A stretch of 64,000 nt of DNA from Roridomyces roridus (taxonomy: Eukaryota > Basidiomycota > Agaricomycetes > Agaricales > Mycenaceae): assembly GCA_029378245.1 (NCBI GenBank), contig JARKIF010000004.1, positions 1,488,001 through 1,552,000 on the forward strand. Direction: 5' to 3'. The notes under the pieces are model-generated. The model did not search any database and had not been told where the DNA came from. It was given only the letters and a program-made list of their open reading frames with translations. Positions 11,366 through 22,353 of this stretch are shown here, one piece after another. The position numbers and the translations under genes were made by a program. The number at the start of each line of letters is the position of its first letter. Position 1 is the first letter of the stretch.

Positions 11366-12239
11366 TCATGACATCGGCTAAGAACTTCCATATCAGGAAA
11401 TCATTCCCAATAGCCTGCTTGGGAAATTGGGGTTTTGTAGGACCCCGTACACCACGGTCCACATCTAAGCATACCAAATACATATTACATGGATTTCAAT
11501 TCAAAAAAGGGAGACTGGCCGCATGTTTTTGGTGTGGTATCCTCATGGGATCGACCGTGGACCTGTGCACCACCCATCATCTCCACTCATGATTTCCTGA
11601 ATCCCAAATCCAAGAACCAGAAAAATTAGCAGCAAACGCGCAAGTTCCATTGTTCCTGTAAGCCACATACAAGCCAAGGCTGAAAGATGAGAGAACGAAG
11701 AGAACGAACACGAATGTAATGATGCCATTAACAATGGTGATACTCGTCGTATCCACCGCCCGCGCACGCTGCTTGCTGCTTGCTCCCCCTTTCTCCGCTC
11801 TTCATTGCCCAATTTTCCTCACCCTCCCTACCCACTGTCCCGCCCTCCCCCGTCCCAAGTCCAGCTTCCCCCATGCGCTCCTTGCTCCTTGCTTCCCGTG
11901 CACACCCTCTTCGCTCTTTGTCCTCCTATCCCCGAGCTCGCTACTGTTACCCGCTCGCCGCCTGATGCGCCCTCGGCACACCAATGATTGATGCGCGCTC
12001 CGCACGTTTGCTCGACACATCAGCTCCGTTGGGCGGTGCCTCGATTCTCCCATTCGGACGTTCTCTCACTGCTTCACCACGCCCCCCCATCACTACATTT
12101 CCACCGTTCCCGCCGCGTTTTTCGTTGCCACCCACCGCGCTGTCCCAGGCGTACATGCCAGCAGCCGTACACAAACGGTGTGCTGCGTACACGCCAAACT
12201 CTGCTCTACGAATAGCCCGTTTGCCGAGAACAGCACTGC

Positions 12240-12640
12240 GGCAGGGGAGCGTGGACATGCAAACGGGAGGCTGATCGGCCTGCAGGCGTAGCGGTGCAGG
12301 GACGACGGGGAGATGGTGGTGCGGAAATGATGGTTGTGCGTGCCAAAATGAAACGGCGCTGCTTTGCTGTTTTGTGTGCAGAGGAGCGACGACCGCGTGT
12401 CGGGGCCGTTGGGCAGGCAGGGTGACGGGGAGGGGTGACTGAGACCCCTCGTCAAGTTGTGTATTTGCAATGACGGGCGGTGTCGTGCGGGGATGCGGGG
12501 ATGCGGGGAGGTGAAAGAAATACGCGGGAACTTGAAGCGAGCAGATGCGTAGACGGCGTGAGGCTGATGGTGGGTACGAGGGTGGAGCATAAATGTATGA
12601 ATCCATCTGCGGAGTAAATGTTAGCTTGTATTCAGTGGCA
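12240..12640. repeat. Inner left arm segment of the 15.9-kb element
   Basis: This segment is similar in reverse complement to 25750-26090. A shared core is GTCGTCGCTCCTCTGCAC followed by an A-C-aaac stretch, with a neighbouring block rich in GCAG.CCG.T.AGCCTCC. It shows that the inverted arms are much longer than the terminal repeat, though diverged. Confidence 0.55.
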
Positions 12641-12785
12641 TAATTTGAAGGGGAGTGTGGAGCGCTGACAGACGAGGCTTGGGAGTCCCAGAGGGTGAGT
12701 CTCTTGCCGTCGGTTTACAGAGCGCGTCGCAGAAGAGAGGGAGGGAGGGAAGAACGGATACCCACTGTGGATGTGGTGTGCAGAT

Positions 12786-13125
12786 TAGTGATGGCCACGG
12801 GTGCGGTGACCCGCGACGGGTCACGGGTACGGGTGGCGGCGGGTACGGGTACGGGTCAGCGACTCGAACCCGCCGGCTCACCCGTGGCCCACCCGTGAGT
12901 CTTTGGCATCTACACGCGACACCTGTGAGAGCTGAAAGCGAGGCAAGTAATTGAAATGTACCCTTACCTTGCATTTTGAACGCCAAAGAACGGTGCCAGC
13001 AACCGCCAGAAGTCACGGCACACGGGGGATCAGCCACCCGTGCCTAGCCGATGGGTACGGGTCAAGCGCGGGTACGGGTACGGGTGGGTCCTCGGCACCT
13101 CACGGGTTACCCGTGGCCATCACTA
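12786..13125. mobile_element. hAT-type MITE, 340 bp, with ACGGGT repeats
   Basis: Terminal inverted repeat TAGTGATGGCCACGGGT at both ends, flanked by an exact 8-bp duplication GTGCAGAT (12778-12785 and 13126-13133). TAGTG fits the hAT tip pattern Y-A-R-N-G. The interior is built of GGGTAC/ACGGGT and complementary units, giving a highly self-complementary body. It has no coding potential and is non-autonomous. Confidence 0.85.
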
Positions 13126-14099
13126 GTGCAGATGACGGCTGGACGCAAATGGGCCTGCAAGGTGTCAGAAAACGAACAGGAACGTGGAGTTGGGAGTAGG
13201 GGCCCTGCTCTGTGGTGTGAATTGGGCCCATGGATGTAGGGATGCAGTGTGGGGGTATGGCAAGTGAAAATAGTACACACCTAGTGCCTCGGGCAAATAC
13301 AAACTCCGTATTTTGGAATCTATTGCGTCGAGGACTCAAGGGAGAGGGACGACGAGAGTCAAAGAGGCTGTGAGGGCCAGAACGGGGCTATACATGTCGA
13401 CAACGCACCCCCAAGATGCCATGTCATCGAGCGCCGCCCATCTTTCCTACAACGACGCATTCCAGAGCATGAGGAGTACATCCAAGGCTGAGGAGAACGG
13501 AGCAGCACGCCGAGGTGAAACGAACCCAGTCTGAAGGCCGTGAGGACAAGATTGAGGCCGTACATGTAGCGACGCACCTGGGATGCTGCCACGTCATCCA
13601 GCCGTCTCTCCTCCATGCAAGACATCTCAGAGGTTGAGGGGATGCATCTCCGTCGCAGACGATTTGAATTGAGTCCGTCGAGCGTCTTGGATGCGAGAAA
13701 TGTGGAGAAGATCGTTGTGAAAGAGAGAACGGGGTCACATGATTCATCACACGAAGATGTGGCCGCTCAGGCCGGAGTGCGTCTTGCCACACGGAATTTG
13801 GAGTTCAGACGAAAATTCACTGGCCTTGCATTTAAACTATGAAGATGGAGAGTGAGGAGGCGTGCATGAGAGTCGGCGAAAGAGAACGAGGCTGTACAGC
13901 CACTTGATCCGCTCACTTGTCCGCACCCACCTCCTCTCCTCCATCCGTGGTGCCGGTCTGTGTACTTCTGGCCATGCCGCAGCATGTACCCAATTCAAGA
14001 ATGAGGGACTGGGCTGCCTCCTGTGCGTATTCCCCAAAAGAGCTGATATTGACTCCTACAGGCCTTGTAGGAAAATTTGAATATCTTGTTGGCTCCTGG

Positions 14100-14300
14100 G
14101 CCGAATTGCATCATCTGGCCTTTGAGAACGACCTTCCCGACTCCCTCTACACGCTCCCGTCAGTGGCTTTGCTCCTCCTTGCCATGCTGCGTCGACGCTG
14201 CCATCAATACCTGCCACATCATCACCCAGCACAAAAACCCTCATATCTCCTTCATCCCGGACTCAATGAGCTCGATTATGTGTGGAGTGCCCAACGCCAG
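14100..14300 (-). repeat. Copy of the ~150-bp repeat unit
   Basis: In reverse complement this contains a GAGGGTTTTTGTGCTGGGTG core followed by ATGATGTGGC, closely matching units in the 17200-18180 array. Confidence 0.5.
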
Positions 14301-14547
14301 CAATTTGAATCCCGGGCGAGAATGCAAAATTATGTGGATGGATTGGCAGATGACCATGATTGCCAGAGTGTAAATTACGAGAGCAAGCAAGTACCCATAT
14401 ATGGGTTGCTACCCTTCGTAGATTCGTTATCCGTTCCGTCAGCGGACACCCGTCTTCCGTGTCTCTCATAGGTATTCCCTCTTGCTTTTGCCCACCACCA
14501 CCGTCTTTGACCCCTCACTGCCATTCCCCGTGCACGGCCTCTGCACC

Positions 14548-15645
14548 ATGAATCCGGATCCCCAACTGTAGGTCTGCGGCCTACCTTGGCAGCTTTCTCA
14601 CATCCATTCCCACAGTCCTGGGGCGTACCCCGTCCGCTCCAAGCCTTGGCCATGGGAAGAGTTGGATCTCCAGACTCAGTCACTTTTCAAGGAAATCCAC
14701 CAGAAGTTACAGGCAGAAATGCAAAGCCGAGCTGAAATTCTGACACTGGCTCTGTATAATTCTGCGACTTCAGGGCCTTTGACCAACCCTGCGAGGACTG
14801 TGGCAAGCTTGCTTCACAGTAATTACTCTCCACCGCAGAGTCTTGAAGAGTTGATTACCAGTCGTCTATCGGAATACTCTGTCCAGTTACAGTGAGTTTT
14901 TTCAGGGTTTGAGACAAGCTATTCATCATTTACCTTCAGTGGAGTGCAAGAGTCAACGACTGATGAGCCAGATGTAGTCCACACTACTATCCCGTACGAC
15001 ACTTATCCCGTCTACATTGCTGGGCTTTCTGTCTTACATTTGTCCCCCCCAGCTCCGGTATCATGCCCTGGGAGAACAGAGCACTGGATCCAGGGTCGCA
15101 CTGGCAGTGGGCCTTCCGTGAAATATGTGTGATGTTGCAGGACAAGATGGCCATCAACGCAGACGAGGCCAAGACTTTGACATTGGCCTTGTACAACTCG
15201 GCAACATCCGTGACATTATACCAACCAGACAAAACAACTGTTGGAAATATACTTCGCAGTCTTGGTCATTCTCCACCAGTGGAGCTTATATCCAATGTCA
15301 TGACTCACTTAACATACTACGGCATTATGCACTCGTGAGTTTGCTCAATTTCACTGTGAACTACCGATGCTCACTGACTGGCCTCAGGGCAGCTAAACTC
15401 GAAGCCATGGCTATAGGTCGGCGATCAAGGATTCGTGAGCTCAGAGATGCCCTCAACTTCACTCTCCCGTAGTAGGACAACTCTTATCAGCATCATTCCT
15501 CAACACTAATTGATGTGCAGTATGCACCAGTCCAGTACATCCCCCCACATTGGTGCTGCCAGTGTCAGCCCACAAGAAGATCAAGTCTCCGAGGCCGGCT
15601 CAAACGACTCCCAAGAAACTGTCCGACCAACCAAATACAACTGAG
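14548..15645 (+). CDS. Spliced gene of unknown function with a duplicated ~75-residue module
   Basis: I do not recognise the family. The first exon is MNPDPQL, then an intron to 14615. The next exon contains WPWEELDLQTQSLFKEI and AEILTLALYNSATSGPLTN. After two more introns, a second exon repeats the plan: MPWENRALDPGSHWQWAFREI and AKTLTLALYNSATSVTLYQ, followed in both by P-(V/Q)-(E/S)-L..L(I)....L..Y. Two further exons give an Arg-rich stretch and a Ser/Thr-rich tail ending RPTKYN. All introns are GT-AG and ~45-55 bp, and the joined frame is open. The gene sits inside the 15.9-kb element, so it may be cargo or host sequence captured by it. No membrane segment or signal peptide is evident. Confidence 0.55.
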
Positions 15646-16606
15646 TAAGTAGTGTGGAGTGGTTGTAATTCGAGTCTTGAAAGATTCAATTTCAGTTCCG
15701 TTGAGTACTTACTGGCCATTGATACCTATGCAACATAGTTCTGTCGAATTTGATTTCTTTATCATACTCTCCGCCGGCGCTATTCAAGTTTGTACCTATG
15801 AAACCTAGTTCTGCCGAATTCTCTTCTCATAATTTAGTGCCAAGTGGCAAGGGAGAAAACAGGAAAATTGGATACAACAGCAAAATGAACGGTAACAAGA
15901 AATGACTGCCAATGAGCTATATAGACCACCAAGGTTTGAATTGTGGGGTGCTGAGAATTGGGCATAGAGTTATACTAGATCATGCTCCCCCCGAGCCATG
16001 TTACCCTCCGTCACCTTACGCAACTGTGCATCTGCGGCTGATTCTTGGAACATATTGAAATTCAAGTCGGTTTACCTACAGACCTTACACATTCAGTTTC
16101 ATACGTAAACAATCCCTCCACCAGATCCATTTGCATGGTGCACCGCTCTGCGCTGTCAGATCCTCCGCTGTCCCACCTCAGCGAGATCGGATCATTCATC
16201 ACAGACCTCACCCCAGGTTCGTAGCCGCACCCGTACCCAACCGCGAAACTCGCAGTGGGGATGGTGCGTGCGGGAACTGTCTGCGGACAGGGCTGCAATT
16301 GGAAGGACTACCTCAGACCCGCGCCACATCGGCGATGCAAAAGATGGGCAACTCAAGAGTGTAAACAGGCTGGGAGATGGCGTAGACATTGGAATGGAGT
16401 ATCAAATTGGGCGGATATCCTGCCCGATCGAGAGGGCATAGGGTGCGTAGAGCGGGAGATCTCGATCTCGCTTCATATCCTTGCCAGGCATTTGGTGGTG
16501 ATGACAAGCTTAAGACAGCCAGATCGCGTCATAGGGAAGGCCAGGCCATGGAAGAAGTATTGAAGTAATGGAAAGTCTGAGCGTCATGAGTAGTCAATCA
16601 AATGTC

Positions 16607-17114
16607 TGTTATATCCATGTCACCAACCCCGTCCTTCCGACATCCTCCGACCACCTCCGGTCCGGAACATCTCCGACTGTTCCGGACGCTCCGACCAATG
16701 ATGCATCCGATTCGTCGTATTGCACAATCCGATAGGGTTTTCACGCAATGAAGTCGTTCTGAGCGTTTCCCTTATTGTGATTATCTTTATCATCTTCTTT
16801 CTTATTGTTTAACATAGAGCTTATTGTCTTTCGCGCTTCTGACTCCATTTGATCGTGTCATACTTACTTAGTATAAATAGGACATACGATTGTGATGTAC
16901 GTCAGTAGTTAATTAACGTGTGTTGCCTCCGCAATTCCTCTGTGCCAATCTAGTCTCCGAGTACTCCTCTCTCGGAAGTCAAGTGGCTGGTGCGCTCTCC
17001 CTCCGAGTAGCGTTCACCTCATCCGGATTACCCTCGGTCTACGTCCCTCCGACCTCCGACCTCCGACCTCAGGTTCCGGCCCCTTTGTCCTTACCCTCCG
17101 GCACGGATATTACA
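16607..17114 (+). repeat. Solo LTR (family A, copy 2)
   Basis: The 508-bp copy of the LTR at 3446-3946 starts TGTTATATCC and ends TATTACA. It has an exact 5-bp duplication ATGTC on both sides (16602-16606 and 17115-17119). A complete duplication with only one LTR is what recombination between the two LTRs of one element leaves behind. It lies inside the 15.9-kb element, so it inserted there or travelled with it. Confidence 0.9.
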
Positions 17115-17199
17115 ATGTCGCAGATGCAGCGACACACCTTGTCATTTTTCCGTCCCTGCCACGTCAAATCCCTCTATACCATCTGCTGAGCCCAGAAAC

Positions 17200-18180
17200 T
17201 GGACGGTGTGGATGTCCGAGATGTGGATGCTGAGTTCGGCTGTTGTCCGGGTTGGAGGAGAGAATTCAAGCGAAAAGGATGCGGGAATGGGTGGTGCGGA
17301 CCAACGGGGCATAGTAACGCTGTAAAGTCGGTGTTGATAGCTTGAATGAAGGGATTTGAGCAAGAGACGAGTCAGTTGTGTCGAATTCTGTGACTACATG
17401 CTGTGGACGATGACGGCGCGGATGGCAACGGGGGACTAGGTGAGAGTTGGGAGCATGCGGAGGGGGCTTGAATGTCGATATAGGTGGCTTGGATCAAGGC
17501 ATTTGACCCGAGATGAGCAGGTTATGATTGGTGGCCCATGGGCGCAGACTTGATGACCACTGACGGCGACGACGACCCAGCATTCAAAAAAAGGTGGGAG
17601 TGTGTGTACGCAGCTCGAAATTTGATGTTGGCTTGGATGAGAGGATACGAGCCCAAGACGACTAAGTTATGAGGGTTTCTTGTTTCGGGTGATGATGTGG
17701 CGGATATGGGCGACGGTGGCGGCTTTCAATGGCGATGTAGAGCTCAGAAAGTAGTGGGATTGTGTAGCTAGAATTCAAAAGTCGATGCTGGTAACTTGGA
17801 TGAGAGAATTCGAGTCGGTGATGAGTAAGTTGTGTTTCTTTTGTTGGGTGATCATTCATCATCATGTGGCGGAAATGGGTGGAGTTCGAAGACTAGCGGG
17901 GGTGTATGTCGGGGGTTCTAAAGTAGATGTTAGAGAGTTGGATGAAAGGAATCGCGTAGACGCACCAGGATATGTCCCTTTTTGTGGTAGATGCTGACTT
18001 CATGGGCATTGACGGCAGTGATGACCACGCATCTCAAAGACAAGCTCCGTATGTTACATGTAGCACAATCGTGTGTAGGGAACTCGAAAGTGAGGCCCAG
18101 AGCTTGGAAGATGGGATTTGACGAAGGAGCGCGTGAGAATTCGTCTTTGTTTCAATGAGGTGACACTGCAGCCTAGCTGT
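17200..18180 (+). repeat. Degenerate tandem array, ~150-bp period
   Basis: Related units start near 17320, 17465, 17615, 17765, 17915 and 18075. Each has a (G/C)TTGGATGA(G/A)AG segment, then a GA(C/T)GAGTAAGTTRTG-like segment and a GGGTGATGATGTGGCGG-like segment. Open frames do not persist across units, so this is not a coding repeat. Confidence 0.6.
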
Positions 18181-18779
18181 TTGGGAGCAGAATGCTCACC
18201 CTAGCCAACCCGAATTCCATACACTCCATGACTCTTGAGTGAGAGTGTTCAGAAACTTGAGAAACGGTGGAGGAGAGCGGAGAGCAACAAGTGTCGGCGT
18301 GCGGACGGCATCATTGCCCCTCCTTTCCCTCGCAATGTATCCAGAGGCAAGTTGGAGGCAAGAGAGAGTCGTGGATGAAGTCGTTTGGACGAGTTGGTGG
18401 TACGAGAAGCATGTTACACAAGAAAGAGTGGCAAGCACTGAGCACTCTCGAGGCCACTGGCAAGGACAGAGGTGCACAGCATTTCCAAAATGGGTCTCTC
18501 TCCTTCCCTCTAATTGCAGCTCGGATACCTCACTCTTCCTTGACCTTTTCAACCCTCCAGGCCAAATACCTCCAGACGGAGATCAACTTGCATCCCACGA
18601 CGACACAAACTTCAGGAATGATCTCCAGAATGTCTCCACCTCTTGTAGAGTCCCTCGTCTCGGACTCTCTTGCATCATCCAGACTCCCACAACTTGCTTT
18701 CGAACCAGTTCTGCACGAACCTGCTACCTGCCAAGCTGCTTCTTGCAATGCAGTGTTGTCACCACCGTCCACGTGCATG

Positions 18780-19450
18780 TACCCCCAAAAACCGAATATC
18801 TCCCTTATTCCCCGCTCAAGTTCCTTCATCTTGGCTGGCAGCATCAACATTCAATCCCCCTCTACAAGCCCCCGTCACTTACCGAACTCCGCGTCGCAAT
18901 CACGCGCCGCTGCCGCCCCCGATTCTTGCCACATCACCACCCGCAACAAAAAGCACCTAATATCTTCCTTGTCTTGGAATGGACTCGACTCATCCGGGCT
19001 CCCAACACCGACCACACTCCCACCACTCTCAGCTGCCCTCGGGCGACGACGCGGTCACCGATGTCCATCAAGTCAGCAACCAACACAAACTCCTTGTAAT
19101 TCCCTTGTCCGGAACTCAAGTTCTTTCATCTCAGTTCTCAATCCCGACTTTCCACCATCCTGCACCTGCCTCCTCCTCCTCTGTCGAGCTCTCGTCGCCA
19201 TCCGGTGCTGCCGTCACTGTCAATAAGAAAAACCTTTCATTCTCATTCGTCCGCCACTGGATTCCCTTCATTCAAGTTCGTTTAAGTTCACTTCAGATCT
19301 CCTCCATACAATCAGCCCTCCGGCGTTGTCCAGCGCCATCATCGTCGTCGATTCCTCGGTACCATGAAATCACAAGACCACCACGTCTATATCATATCCG
19401 GCTCGATTCCCTTCGCCATGATTTCCTTTTCGATACCCATTCATGCTCAA
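18780..19450 (-). repeat. Inverted array of the same ~150-bp units
   Basis: The reverse complement carries the same GTTG.GGGTGGTGATGTGGC and GCGACG.GGAGTTCGG.AAG blocks as the 17200-18180 array. The two arrays face each other across about 600 bp. The long forward open frames at 18239-19099 and 18267-19226 are Ser/Pro/His-rich products of this repeat. Confidence 0.5.
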
Positions 19451-19499
19451 GGCACGCCTCGACTTGCCTTCTCCCGCCACCACACTGCCAGTGTACATA

Positions 19500-19870
19500 A
19501 GTAGCAGTCTTAGTTATCAAAAAAACGGAGAGGGGGGGAGGGATATACACACATCCGCAGTGCACAAAGCTCGGGGCCAGGCGTGGAAGTGTGCTGCGAC
19601 TCGTTGACGTCGGGAGCGATTGGTATTAGCATGTTGAAGAGCGATGGAAGGATTTTGGCGTTCTCAATCCGCGGCAGGCTGCAGCAGGATGAGCCGAATG
19701 CCATCCTTCCAAAGTACAGTGTCAAAGAGGAATGACCTGTGGCCACCGTTAGCGAGAACTGAGGAGGGAGGAGAACGGTACACACCAGGTGACCAGGGTC
19801 GTCTCGGCGTCCGTCCTAAATTTGACGTCGGTGAGATTGCTGCGCCCGCCGTTAACAGAGGAAGCTGAAT
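19500..19870 (-). repeat. Duplicated block, copy 1 (empty MITE site)
   Basis: This block is about 90% similar to 23985-24316 plus 24608-24625. The shared landmark is TTGACGTC(G/A)GTGA(G/C)ATT. Here that sequence runs straight into GCTGCGCCCGCC; in the other copy a 290-bp MITE splits it. The minus strand has exon-like segments, but I cannot name a protein. Confidence 0.65.
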
Positions 19871-20320
19871 ACGAGAGAATGCCAGTAAAATAATCTGATA
19901 GTTTCGTCAGATTCTTGCCCAAGACCCAACAATAGAACGACCCTTGCGAGCACCAGCCTTGCATGAGCCCCGGGTATCGTGCACCGGATATTTCCCAGAT
20001 TCCCATTCCACCATCTGGCGCGCACTTGGACAAAAGTGAGAACGAGCGCGACTCCGTAAAGGATCAAAGTCAATGTCGGCATTTCACGAGTGAAGGAGGC
20101 GCGCAGATACTCACTGTGAACGTGACGGAAGGCTTGTGCGCTTTTCAGAATCACAAGCTACAGCAGAACCCTCGTAAGGGATGGGCAGGCTCGTTGCTCA
20201 GCTAGCGCTCGTGGGTGATCGAGACAGTGTCGGAGAGTGTCGAAAGCGAATGCTCGGCAGGTCTGAATCGAGAACGAAGCGCGCGCGCTGGGCTTCTTCC
20301 TCAGCTGAGGGCATTCCACG

Positions 20321-20600
20321 CTAAAGGGCGCTAAAGGGGCTATGAGCATACGAAAAGGAATTCGGATAGAATCTCGCCTTCAAGTGTGTCTCCCTGTCCA
20401 GGCCCTTGGTATCCAAGTAGCAGTTGCCATCCGAAGTGGCGAGGACGACGATGTCAGCAGGGACTCGGTCATTGTCCTTGAGCATGACGATATTGCCCAC
20501 CTCTGACCTCGAGCTTCTTCCAGGGCATGTGTTCCCATGCTGCGGCACCGGCATGCAAGTTGGGGGTCGATGTCGGGCAGTTGATGATATGAGTGGCCGC
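20321..20600 (-). pseudogene. P4-ATPase (phospholipid flippase) exon fragment 1
   Basis: The minus-strand frame reads EVGNIVMLKDNDRVPADIVV, then LATSDGNCYLDTKGLDRETH. It matches the actuator-domain entry of P4-type ATPases (VGDIV.L..ND.VPADIV.L.TSD..G.C.LETKNLDGETNLK). The canonical DGET is changed to DRET. Downstream (about 20300-20210) an exon-like AEEEAQRARFVLDSD matches the next flippase segment. No ATPase phosphorylation site or membrane domain is present nearby, so this is a captured fragment, not a pump. Confidence 0.65.
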
Positions 20601-20655
20601 TACGCATACCCGCATTATCGCTGACACCTACGTTGAGCTCTCTGAAGATATTGTG

Positions 20656-20991
20656 TCATGTCTTACTTTGAGCATTGGGAATGTCGTCAGATGCAATCCT
20701 GACTCTTCTCGTTGATGGCAGAGTAGTCGGGTAGCGCAGGGTGCCGTGGTAGATGTAGAAGTTCTGTTGGCGGGTCCGAATCAAGATCGAAGCGCGAGCA
20801 AGGGACTTCTTCCTCGGCCGAGGACATTCCAGTTGTGCTGAGCGCTTTTCAAAGCTAAAAGGGGCTGAATGAGTATACCAGCAGCAGCTCGGATAGAAAC
20901 TCGCCTTCAAGTCCGTTTGTCCGTCCAGGTTCTTGGTCTCCAAATGGCAGTTACCATCGGGGTCTGCAGTGGCCAGGACGACCAAGGACAT
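20656..20991 (-). pseudogene. P4-ATPase exon fragment 2
   Basis: A second copy of the same flippase region: LATADPDGNCHLETKNLDGQ, then TDLKASFY. In an adjoining frame, ARASILIRTR and LYxYHGTLRYP-like text follow. It lies tandem to fragment 1 and has diverged separately. DGET is DGQT here, losing the conserved glutamate of the actuator loop. Confidence 0.65.
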
Positions 20992-22191
20992 TGTACTCGA
21001 TGTTGCCGGCCTCGCGTTTCATGCAACTTGGATCGAGGACGGGTGGTGGGGGATATGAGTAGCTACTAAGCAGACGTGCGCTGGTAGTGGCGTGTTGAGG
21101 GGATCTTCAGGGTGCTGGGAATAGGTGTTTGAGGCGAGGAGGATCAGAAACGAGTGAGATATTTACACTTCATCTCGACTCAGCAGCACACCAAATCCGC
21201 ACTAAGCGGACTTGCACAATGACGGCGGCGGCGGTGGGCACGGTAGAGTCGATAACGAAGCAGCACTCGACCGTGGGGACTGTTTAACTATTAGTATTGC
21301 GCGAATTGACCCGACAAGACCACAAACGAGCGAAGCACCATTCACATTTTCTGGTGCCAAGACCACTGGCACGGAGCGGTGGGAATGGAGCGCCGATAGC
21401 GCACCACAACTCGGTAGACGGTATCTGCGACCCCAAGGACTAAGGAGAGGCGCATTAGAGCCAGACCAGCTGGGAAACGATTGCAATGCACAAAAAGATT
21501 GCACGCACTTGGTCTTGCGACCTCAGGCCCCGGAGCAAATAGAGACTGCCACTGCTCGTTTGAGTTCATACACATCGCTACACATGATGCGGTTGAGTCC
21601 AGGATGAAGAGAGTATTCTGTCAGATGTACTCATTCTCACCGAAGAAGATTTCAGACACTGCCAACGCACTTGTCCAGCTATTGTTCGGCTCCCCAATTT
21701 CCATCACACCTCCGAGGCTCTCAGGATACTCCTGACATGATTTTTGAGTCTAGTCAAGTGTCGATGCACATGGAGGGAAGGGAAAGGAAAGGATCGAGAT
21801 TCGACAAGGAGAGCGATCATGGATTTGCTTCCGTGGATCCGTGAGCTGATTGAGTAACAGGAGGCAAAACGGCGGTGCTGGACCAAGAGAGAGGGAGGGA
21901 GAGAGAGAGAGGCAGGAGCACAGAGCAAAGGATCAGGTGACTATCACATGATCAATAAATACATTGCGTTGCAGTTGGGTCTCGGCTGCCAGAACTTAGT
22001 ATCAAAAATCTGGCTCTATAGAAAGTCTTATAATATTGCCAAGAAGAGCTTTAGCTCCTTTGCTGAATCAATATTGGCTGTTCAGCAACTGTGAATTGCA
22101 GGGGAAGATGCCCCCATCATTTTGATTGCACAGCAGCTTACTGAGCGATAAGCAATCTGTGGCTGTGCTGTGCTTATCTTTAGCGATCTCC

Positions 22192-22353
22192 ATGGAACCT
22201 TCAAGTCCACCTGTTGCAGCCCAACTCGAGGCTATCCTACACCAACTACAATCGCTGGACATCGACAGCGTTCAATCCAGCTATGGTCAGACTCTCCAGG
22301 CCTTTGTCGACGCCACAAAATCGCAGCTGGAAACCCTTAGAACTAGTGACTAG
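22192..22353 (+). CDS. Possible small gene, unknown
   Basis: A 53-residue frame opens MEPSSPPVAAQLEAILHQLQ and ends QLETLRTSD. The composition is amphipathic-helix-like rather than random. I saw no family match, splice partner or promoter that settles it. It lies inside the 15.9-kb element. Confidence 0.2.
   Translation: MEPSSPPVAAQLEAILHQLQSLDIDSVQSSYGQTLQAFVDATKSQLETLRTSD

Noticed and set aside
11947..12606. 219-codon minus-strand frame
   Set aside because: Proline/histidine-rich translation of a GC-rich inverted arm; an overlapping frame on the same strand is equally long. No conserved motif.
12786..13125. Interstitial telomere repeat
   Set aside because: The units are GGGTAC/ACGGGT, not TTAGGG, and lie between exact inverted tips with a target duplication.
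3446..17114. The two family A LTRs as the ends of one 13.7-kb retrotransposon
   Set aside because: Copy 2 has its own complete 5-bp duplication and lies inside another element. No gag-pol or primer site lies between them in the right order.
18239..19226. Long forward open frames of 286 and 319 codons
   Set aside because: They overlap in different frames, are Ser/Pro/His/Thr-rich and coincide with the inverted ~150-bp repeat array. No domain or splice logic.
17200..19450. CRISPR-like or satellite array
   Set aside because: The organism is a fungus, units are ~150 bp and diverged, and there are no short identical repeats with unique spacers.
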